Origin: an uncultured Flavobacteriaceae bacterium | GTDB lineage: Bacteria; Bacteroidota; Bacteroidia; Flavobacteriales; Flavobacteriaceae | Direction of reading: 5' to 3' | DNA length: 34,787 nucleotides | NCBI GenBank assembly: GCA_938018045.1 | Contig: CALIIP010000155.1 | Location: 1-34,787, forward strand | In this document: piece by piece, positions 28,012 through 34,787 of the stretch | How positions within the stretch are numbered: position 1 is the first letter of the stretch | Layout: every line of letters starts with the position of its first letter | The notes under the pieces: generated by a model | Told to the model about the DNA's origin: nothing | The model's input: only the letters and a program-made list of their open reading frames with translations | Database searches by the model: none | Program-made: the position numbers and the translations under genes

Positions 28012-29481
28012 TTAAAATTGAAAATAAATAAATTGTGACGTGTCGTTGTCACCATAAACACCAAAAATTATTATCGTAAATATTATTATACTGTAAAAAA
28101 CCCATCTAAAAAAAAGTGGTTGTTCTCTTAATAAATTTACAACATTTTTTCTTTTATGAATAACCTCAAAACCTAATAGTGATATTATGGCTATCAATAG
28201 TATAATTAATTCGTTTTTTCCAAGCCCTAAATTATATAACTGATCTGTAAACAATATTGTAAAATTCTCTAAAGATATTTTACTGATTAGTATTAAAGCA
28301 TCTTCAAAATTATTGGCTCTAAAAAATATCCACGCAAAACATACAATACTAAATGTAATTATTGAAAACAATAAATTACTTGAGATGGATTTTTTTCCTA
28401 ACCCAATTTTTGAGTAAATATTAAATCTTACCTTTTTTGTTGCTTTTTCTAAAACAATGATTGCTCCATGTATTGCTCCCCAGATTATGAATGTCATTGC
28501 TGCACTATGCCATAATCCACTTACAACAAAAACAATAAATAAATTTTTATAGGTTTTGTACTTTCCATTTTTACTTCCTCCTAGTGGAATATATACATAG
28601 TCTCGAAACCAAGTAGACAGTGATATGTGCCATCGATGCCAAAATTCAGTAATTGACTTAGAAAAATACGGACTATCAAAGTTTTTCATTAAATCAAATC
28701 CTAAAGTTCTAGCAGTTCCAATTGCAATGTCAGAATATCCAGAAAAATCACAATAAATTTGAAAAGCAAATAAAACTGTAGCAATTATAATTTCTACACC
28801 TGAATAATCTGCAGGATTGTTATAGACTTGATTTACAATTATTGCTGCCCTATCTGCAATAACCATTTTTTTAAAGAGTCCAAATGCAATTAATAAAAAC
28901 CCAGATTTTACTTGGTTATAATTAAATTTATTGAGTTTATAAAATTGAGGCAGTAAATGAGAAGCCCGTTCTATAGGTCCAGCTACTAGTTGTGGGAAAA
29001 ACGCAACAAATGAAAAAAATGCAAGAGCATTTTTTGTTGGTTTTAATTTATTTCTATAAATATCTATTGTATAACTCAACGTTTGAAATGTATAAAAACT
29101 AATTCCAACCGGAAGAATAATATTTAATGTAGAGATTTCAAGTTGTTTTCCAAATAAAGTAAATGCATTTACAAAAGTATCTACAAAAAAATTAGTGTAT
29201 TTAAAATAAAATAAAAAACCTAGATTAACAATCAAACTGACAAGTAAAAAGCCTTTTTTCTTTTTTTTACTATTGGCTTTATAAATTTTTTGACCAATAA
29301 TAAAATCTACTAATGAACTAATAGCAATTAAAAAAAGAAATCTCCAGTCCCACCAACCATAAAAGATATAACTAGAAATGAGAATTAGTATGTTTCTTAA
29401 AGTTAGTTTTTTTGCAAACAACCAAAAAAGAAGAAATACTATTGGAAAAAATATCGCAAAGTCAATCGAATTGAATAGCAT
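28012..29481 (-). CDS. MBOAT family O-acyltransferase (AlgI/PatA-like)
   Basis: SSYIFYGWWDWRFLFLI; FFPQLVAGPIERASHLLPQF; YCDFSGYSDIAIGTARTLGFDLMKNFDSPYFSKSITEFWHRWHISLSTWFRDYVYIPLGGSK; VSGLWHSAAMTFIIWGAIHG. Confidence 0.96.
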   Translation of the reverse strand: MLFNSIDFAIFFPIVFLLFWLFAKKLTLRNILILISSYIFYGWWDWRFLFLIAISSLVDFIIGQKIYKANSKKKKKGFLLVSLIVNLGFLFYFKYTNFFVDTFVNAFTLFGKQLEISTLNIILPVGISFYTFQTLSYTIDIYRNKLKPTKNALAFFSFVAFFPQLVAGPIERASHLLPQFYKLNKFNYNQVKSGFLLIAFGLFKKMVIADRAAIIVNQVYNNPADYSGVEIIIATVLFAFQIYCDFSGYSDIAIGTARTLGFDLMKNFDSPYFSKSITEFWHRWHISLSTWFRDYVYIPLGGSKNGKYKTYKNLFIVFVVSGLWHSAAMTFIIWGAIHGAIIVLEKATKKVRFNIYSKIGLGKKSISSNLLFSIITFSIVCFAWIFFRANNFEDALILISKISLENFTILFTDQLYNLGLGKNELIILLIAIISLLGFEVIHKRKNVVNLLREQPLFFRWVFYSIIIFTIIIFGVYGDNDTSQFIYFQF

Positions 29482-29498
29482 AGGGCTTAATTCTTTTA

Positions 29499-30836
29499 TT
29501 AAAATGGTGGTTTATGAATTATTAACCTTTCTAATTTTGGGTTTCCACCTACTATTTTTAAATGCAATTTATGCTTTTTTTCATCAAAACCTCTATATAT
29601 GGTGTATTTCGATTTTCTTCTTTCTAAAGTTATCGTATCACTAACAATAGATTTGACTTGAAAGTTAACTTGAAAATTTTCTGGTGTCAAAGTTTTAGAT
29701 ATTTTTTCAATAGGAAAAATATATAAATCATCCTTTTGTATTTTTATTCTTTTAGAGTTAGAAACAAAATCTGATTTAGAATTTCCTTCACCATCAAAAC
29801 CAGTTTTATTTCCATAAAGTTGGAATTTAAATGATTTGTCTTTTCTATTAATCTCAATTATCTTTAGTTGCCACTCTTCATCTCTAGGTAAAATATCTCC
29901 AAAAGAAACTTTTAGTATCGCTGGCATCCAACTATTTAAACCACTTGAGGGTCTAGTAATGTAAAAGTTATCTTTATATGTAGAAGGGCTTTTGTTATCT
30001 ATTAATATTTTTAATTTGGAATTTTTATTGAATTTTCTCTCTGTTTCAACTACAATAAGTTTTCCGGAAAAATAATAATCTTGTTCTCTTTCAAAACTAA
30101 ATAAATTAACTATGCTTCTTAAATTATCTTTTTGAGTTTCTTGATATGTTGAATTTCTGAAATGTGAGAGCAAGATAGATCTTAATAATTCATTTCCTTT
30201 TTTATTTGGATGTACGTCAGAATCTATTGTGTTTCCTATTAATTCATTCGCTTCAATCTTATTTTTTTCAAGGTACTCTTTCCAATAACTTCTAATACTT
30301 AAAAAACCGCAATTATATTTATCTGCAATTTTTTTTATTTCGTTTGAATAAAAATCATGTGATTCATTAATCTTTTTTAATGTTTCTTTAGATTTATTCC
30401 ATACTAAATGGTGATCCAACAATAGTATTTCAGATGTCATTTTATTCCTTATGTTCTTAATAAGAGTATCATAACTGCCATCATCTATGCCCTCATAAGC
30501 GTGAAAAATAATTAAATCTGGATTTTCATGAAATAGATCGTGATTCGAAGTTTTTAATAATTTAGGGAGTGTGAAGCCACCTATTGGTTTATGTTTAAAC
30601 TTTATTTTACTTTTTGGATAAAATTTCTTTAATGAATCAATAAAAATATCAGAGCCCATGCCTCCAATAATTGATTGGCCATAAAACAAAATTTCTATTT
30701 CTTTATTTTCATTTAAGAGTTTTATTGTTCTGTCTATTCCTGTAAATTCATTTTTAGGAATTGGCTTACCATTTTTTGAATTACAAGAAATTAATAACAA
30801 TAAAATTACAGCAATTAATATTTTACTATTGTACAT
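29499..30836 (-). CDS. SGNH/GDSL-like lipoprotein with beta-rich C-terminal extension
   Basis: Lipobox MYNSKILIAVILLLLISCNSK from ATG 30836; FYGQSIIGGMGSD (Ser block), KPIGGFTL, FHAYEGIDDGSYD, NTIDSDVHPNKKGNELL (Asp-x-His block). Confidence 0.75.
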   Translation of the reverse strand: MYNSKILIAVILLLLISCNSKNGKPIPKNEFTGIDRTIKLLNENKEIEILFYGQSIIGGMGSDIFIDSLKKFYPKSKIKFKHKPIGGFTLPKLLKTSNHDLFHENPDLIIFHAYEGIDDGSYDTLIKNIRNKMTSEILLLDHHLVWNKSKETLKKINESHDFYSNEIKKIADKYNCGFLSIRSYWKEYLEKNKIEANELIGNTIDSDVHPNKKGNELLRSILLSHFRNSTYQETQKDNLRSIVNLFSFEREQDYYFSGKLIVVETERKFNKNSKLKILIDNKSPSTYKDNFYITRPSSGLNSWMPAILKVSFGDILPRDEEWQLKIIEINRKDKSFKFQLYGNKTGFDGEGNSKSDFVSNSKRIKIQKDDLYIFPIEKISKTLTPENFQVNFQVKSIVSDTITLERRKSKYTIYRGFDEKKHKLHLKIVGGNPKLERLIIHKPPF

Positions 30837-30838
30837 GG

Positions 30839-31459
30839 TTACTGAACTAATACTTTTTCTAAACTTAAACTTTGAGGAATAACATATATATCGCAAAATT
30901 CATTAGTGCTCGATTCCCACCCTTCAATTTTCGTTTTTTCATTCGTTGGACCAAAAATTAAATTTATCTTATCTGCTAGTACTGTTGTTTTTATAGTACA
31001 CTTATACCAATCATCACCAAGCGATTCAATTTTAGCACTTTCATTTTCAAAATCTCTGAATTTTTTTACTCCTACAACTATTCCTTTTTCTAAATCAAAA
31101 ACTGCATCTGCTCTGTCAGGATAAGGTCCCGAAATTCTAAAACCAAAAAAACTGGATTTCTCTCCTTTTTTAACAATAATACTAGCTATGTAATCACTAT
31201 CGTATTCAGAAATAATACTTCTTGAAACAAAATAAGATGGTTTAGTATTCGTCAATCGAGCCATTTTAAATGCTTTATTTGTTTTATACATTAAAGAGGT
31301 AGAATCTAAGTCTATTAAAATTTTTCCCCAAGTAATGTAATCAGGAATGTCAATTTTTGTCAACACTTCTTTTTTCTCTGTTGGTTTTACAACTTCTTTT
31401 TTCTCATTTTTACATGAAAATGCAATAACCAATACTATTGCTAAAATTATTTTCCTCAT
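30839..31459 (-). CDS. Lipoprotein consisting mainly of the same jelly-roll-like domain as the SGNH protein C-terminus
   Basis: MRKIILAIVLVIAFSCKNEKK lipobox; IPDYITW...IIVKKGEKSSFFGFRISGPYPDRADAVFDLEKGIVVGVKKFRDFENESAKIESLGDDWYKCTI...INLIFGPTNEKTKIEGWE...DIYVIPQSL aligns along its length with 26451-26960. Confidence 0.8.
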   Translation of the reverse strand: MRKIILAIVLVIAFSCKNEKKEVVKPTEKKEVLTKIDIPDYITWGKILIDLDSTSLMYKTNKAFKMARLTNTKPSYFVSRSIISEYDSDYIASIIVKKGEKSSFFGFRISGPYPDRADAVFDLEKGIVVGVKKFRDFENESAKIESLGDDWYKCTIKTTVLADKINLIFGPTNEKTKIEGWESSTNEFCDIYVIPQSLSLEKVLVQ

Positions 31460-31489
31460 TATATATATTTTACATTATTTGTTTTTAAA

Positions 31490-32557
31490 CTATGCTTTAA
31501 CAGTTTTGTTGTGTTTATTAATATACCAATTATATAATTTATTGATTCCTTCTTCCAATTCAACTGTATGTTTCCATCCAAGATTATTAAGTTTTGAAAC
31601 ATCAGTAAGTTTCCGTAATGTTCCATTAGGTTTGTCAGAATTAAAAACTAAATCTCCTTGAAATCCTATAGTGTTTTTTATCGCTTCTGCTAATTGTTTT
31701 ATTGAAACTTCTTTACCTGAACCAATATTGATATGAGTGTTGCGAATTTGTTTATCTGAATTTATATAGGTGTCTTCAAAATTTAGATTTTGCATTATAA
31801 ATATACACGCCTCTGCCATATCTTCTGACCATAAAAACTCTCTTTTAGGTGTCCCTGAACCCCAAATTTCTACACTATTTTCAGAAATCCCAAAACTAGA
31901 TAAATAGTCTTTTGCTTCCTCAATCGTATTAACATTTAAATCTTTAATTACGGTTTCATAATTAGATTCTGATAGCATCTTAGCTAAATATATTTTACGA
32001 ATTAATGCAGGTAAGACGTGCGATTTTTCTAAATCAAAATTATCATTAGGTCCATACAAATTGGTCGGCATAACTGAAATAAAATTAGTGTTATACTGTA
32101 AATTATAACTTTCGCACATTTTTATTCCAGCAATTTTTGCAATAGCGTAAGGTTCATTTGTGTATTCCAGCGTATCTGTTAATAAAGACTCCTCTTTCAT
32201 AGGTTGTGGAACATTTTTAGGATAAATGCAAGTGCTTCCTAAAAACAATAACTTTTTAACCTTATTTAAATAACTTTGATGAATCACATTGTTTTGAATC
32301 ATTAAGTTCTGATATATAAAATCAGCTCTATAATTATTATTCGCTTGAATTCCACCAACTTTAGCTGCGGCTAAAAAAACATATTCTAATGTCTCTTTTT
32401 TAAAAAAATCTGCTGTTGCTGATTGATTTGTTAAATCAAGTTCTTGATGCGTTTTTGTAATAATATTAGTAAATCCATCTTGTTCTAAATGTTCTAAAAT
32501 GGCGCTTCCAACTAATCCTCTATGACCCGCAACAAAAATTTTAGAATCTTTATTCAT
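31490..32557 (-). CDS. fcl: GDP-L-fucose synthase
   Basis: [80 protein letters not shown]. Confidence 0.96.
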   Translation of the reverse strand: MNKDSKIFVAGHRGLVGSAILEHLEQDGFTNIITKTHQELDLTNQSATADFFKKETLEYVFLAAAKVGGIQANNNYRADFIYQNLMIQNNVIHQSYLNKVKKLLFLGSTCIYPKNVPQPMKEESLLTDTLEYTNEPYAIAKIAGIKMCESYNLQYNTNFISVMPTNLYGPNDNFDLEKSHVLPALIRKIYLAKMLSESNYETVIKDLNVNTIEEAKDYLSSFGISENSVEIWGSGTPKREFLWSEDMAEACIFIMQNLNFEDTYINSDKQIRNTHINIGSGKEVSIKQLAEAIKNTIGFQGDLVFNSDKPNGTLRKLTDVSKLNNLGWKHTVELEEGINKLYNWYINKHNKTVKA

Positions 32558-33665
32558 AATTTATATTTGTCGTATGTCCTCCGTCTTTAAGATAAATTTC
32601 TTTTTGCATGATTCGAATATCATTTTCCATCATTTCTTTAACCAATTCTTCTAATGAATATTCTGGAATCCAGCCTAGTTTTTCTTTTGCTTTAGTAGCG
32701 TCTCCAATTAATAGATCTACTTCTGTTGGTCTATAATAATGAGAATCAATAGTTATAATCTCTTTTCCAATTTCAACAACAAAATTAGGATTACTACATG
32801 ATTTTATAAATCCCTTTTCATCCTTACCTTTCCCTTTAAATTCAATTTCTATTCCTGTTTCCTTAAAGGCCATTATGACAAAATCTCTAACTGTAGTTGT
32901 TCTACCTGTTGCTATGACCCAATCTTCTGGTTGATCTGCTTGTAAAATCATCCACATCATGCGTACATAATCTTTTGCGTGTCCCCAATCTCTTCTGGCA
33001 TCAAGATTTCCTAAATACAACTTGTCCTGTAAACCTAGAGCAATTTTAGAGGCTGCTCTTGTTATTTTTCGAGTTACAAATGTTTCTCCTCTAACTGGAG
33101 ATTCGTGGTTAAATAAAATTCCATTACAAGCAAATATATTATATGCTTCCCTGTAATTAACTGTTATCCAATAAGCGTATATCTTAGCAACTCCATAAGG
33201 ACTTCTCGGATGAAATGGTGTTGTTTCTGTTTGAGGCACTTCTTTTACCTTACCATACAATTCAGAAGTAGATGCTTGGTATATCTTTGTCTTTTTTTCT
33301 AAGTTCAATATTCTAATCGCTTCTAAGAGTCTTAACGTACCCAATCCATCAACATTTGCAGTATATTCTGGTGTGTCAAATGAAACATGAACATGGCTCA
33401 TTGCAGCTAGATTATATATTTCGTCAGGCTGAACTTCTTGAATTATTCGAATCAGGTTTGTACTGTCAGTCATATCACCATAGTGCAGAAATAAATTTCT
33501 ACTCTCTTCATGAGGGTCTTGATATAAATGATCTATTCTTTGAGTATTAAAACTCGAGGCTCTTCTTTTAATTCCATGGACTACATATCCTTTTTTTAGA
33601 AGAAATTCTGTCAAATAAGCTCCGTCTTGTCCTGTAATTCCGGTAATTAGTGCAATTTTTGACAT
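32550..33665 (-). CDS. gmd: GDP-mannose 4,6-dehydratase
   Basis: [56 protein letters not shown]-like [57 protein letters not shown]. Confidence 0.97.
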   Translation of the reverse strand: MSKIALITGITGQDGAYLTEFLLKKGYVVHGIKRRASSFNTQRIDHLYQDPHEESRNLFLHYGDMTDSTNLIRIIQEVQPDEIYNLAAMSHVHVSFDTPEYTANVDGLGTLRLLEAIRILNLEKKTKIYQASTSELYGKVKEVPQTETTPFHPRSPYGVAKIYAYWITVNYREAYNIFACNGILFNHESPVRGETFVTRKITRAASKIALGLQDKLYLGNLDARRDWGHAKDYVRMMWMILQADQPEDWVIATGRTTTVRDFVIMAFKETGIEIEFKGKGKDEKGFIKSCSNPNFVVEIGKEIITIDSHYYRPTEVDLLIGDATKAKEKLGWIPEYSLEELVKEMMENDIRIMQKEIYLKDGGHTTNINYE

Positions 33666-33668
33666 CCT

Positions 33669-34736
33669 TTAATTGTGCTCTAGTTTATATTTTTTAAGGT
33701 ATTCGTTTAATACTTTAATCAAAATAAAAAACAAAACTAAACCTCCAGATAAAACTCCCCAACGAAACATCTTAGTCTGGTAAATGGTTCCTATTCTCTT
33801 TCCTGACGGATTAAATGTTGTTAAAACATTTACAATATTTACACTTCTTTCTTTTTCTTTTTCTAAATCAATTAAGTTCTCTTTTAACTTTTTTACAATT
33901 TCAAATAATTGGATGTCGTTATTTTGCTTGGTTTCTTTTGAAAAGTCTATGTATGTGCTTGAAGAACTCTTTGTTCTATTAGCGTCTAGAAGAGTAGTCT
34001 CTTTATATAGTTTCCTTAATTCATCTGCCTTATTTATAGCTTCAATTGTTGCTATGGAATCTAATTTTAAAATATTTAGTGTTATTCTTCTGTTATTCTT
34101 TAATGTTTTATTTTTTTCAATATCATTAATAACTATCTTTTCAAAAGATTTTAATTGATTATCCTGAGATACTATTCTAAAAACATACTTGTCCGAATCA
34201 AATTTTGATTCTTTATCTTCTTTAAAAGTAGCAAATGTGAAATTTTTATGAGTTAATGTATCTGTCTCTTTAATAAATTGATCATAAGCTATTAATTTAT
34301 CCTTTTCAGTATCGTACGAAGTCAGCTTAAATTCTACTAAATTATTAGCTTGTTTGTGAGAGATGTCAAACTTTTCTGCTAGCGCAATAGAATCTTCTTG
34401 TTCTATTAACACATTATAGTATTCTACACTCTCAAATATTTGATCAATAGACCTGTAATTTGGCTGAATTATCATATCATAACTGAACTTTGTAGGGCTC
34501 AAATAATCTTTCGTAAAGCCTATAACTGCTCCAAATAGAATCGCGATAATTAGTTTAAAAAAATGTCCTTTTAAAAAGATTAAAAAGAGCATTAAATAAT
34601 GAAACAGCCCTTTTAAAATTCTACCTAAAAAGTTGAAAAAATCTGAAAACATTTTTCCAATAGCAGAAAATAATTGTCCTAAATCTACTTCCTCTTCCTT
34701 AACGCTTATTGGGCTTTTATTGCTTTTTTCACTCAT
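33669..34736 (-). CDS. Wzz-like chain-length-determinant family protein (divergent)
   Basis: Hydrophobic segment FFKLIIAILFGAVIGFTKDYLSPTKFSYDMIIQPN near the N-terminus, long coiled periplasmic region, C-terminal TM WGVLSGGLVLFFILIKVL; located at the head of the polysaccharide operon. Confidence 0.65.
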   Translation of the reverse strand: MSEKSNKSPISVKEEEVDLGQLFSAIGKMFSDFFNFLGRILKGLFHYLMLFLIFLKGHFFKLIIAILFGAVIGFTKDYLSPTKFSYDMIIQPNYRSIDQIFESVEYYNVLIEQEDSIALAEKFDISHKQANNLVEFKLTSYDTEKDKLIAYDQFIKETDTLTHKNFTFATFKEDKESKFDSDKYVFRIVSQDNQLKSFEKIVINDIEKNKTLKNNRRITLNILKLDSIATIEAINKADELRKLYKETTLLDANRTKSSSSTYIDFSKETKQNNDIQLFEIVKKLKENLIDLEKEKERSVNIVNVLTTFNPSGKRIGTIYQTKMFRWGVLSGGLVLFFILIKVLNEYLKKYKLEHN

Positions 34737-34787
34737 ACTAAATCTATTTTTAAAATATTTGTTCTAATATTTTTTTTGTTATAATAT

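Noticed and set aside
33784-34158. 124-aa plus-strand ORF
   Set aside because: Antisense to the Wzz-like gene; low-complexity composition from AT-rich complement.
1-34787. CRISPR arrays, tRNA/rRNA genes, transposases, prophage or toxin-antitoxin genes
   Set aside because: No regularly spaced repeat array, no tRNA/rRNA-like sequence and no transposase, integrase or TA-type protein recognised in the ORFs or gaps read.

Overview
AT-rich window with features typical of Bacteroidota (Flavobacteriaceae-like). The left third (1-12.9 kb) is mostly housekeeping and cell-envelope genes: 5' part of dprA, an HU-CCDC81/SPOR fusion protein, acyl-CoA thioesterase, an envelope block (M23/EnvC-like, DUF4292-like lipoprotein, TPR protein, sugar nucleotidyltransferase), ABC-F ATPase, 3'-5' exonuclease, an OmpR/PhoB-type two-component pair, a MurG-like glycosyltransferase and purD. 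The rest (13.2-34.7 kb) is one long minus-strand Wzx/Wzy-type exopolysaccharide/O-antigen locus: Wzz-like protein, gmd, fcl, an MBOAT/SGNH module, methyltransferase, flippase, three GT4-like glycosyltransferases, two polymerase/ligase-like membrane proteins, WcaF-like acetyltransferase, priming glycosyl-phosphotransferase, PLP aminotransferase, CapD/PglF-like dehydratase. The best candidate for an undescribed system is the four-gene block at 26448-31459. It encodes an AlgI/PatA-like MBOAT acyltransferase, a membrane-anchored SGNH protein and a second SGNH-like lipoprotein. The fourth gene is a small lipoprotein consisting almost entirely of the same jelly-roll-like domain found at the C-terminus of the first SGNH protein. 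It looks like a surface-polysaccharide O-acylation system with an architecture unlike alginate AlgI/J/X/F. Other notable signals: an internally deleted priming-transferase pseudogene between capD and purD, a perfect 13-bp stem-loop at the TTG start of the intact priming transferase, an 11-bp direct repeat upstream of the response regulator, and runs of ATGA/TTGA translational-coupling junctions. All calls come from reading translated motifs; no database search was run.
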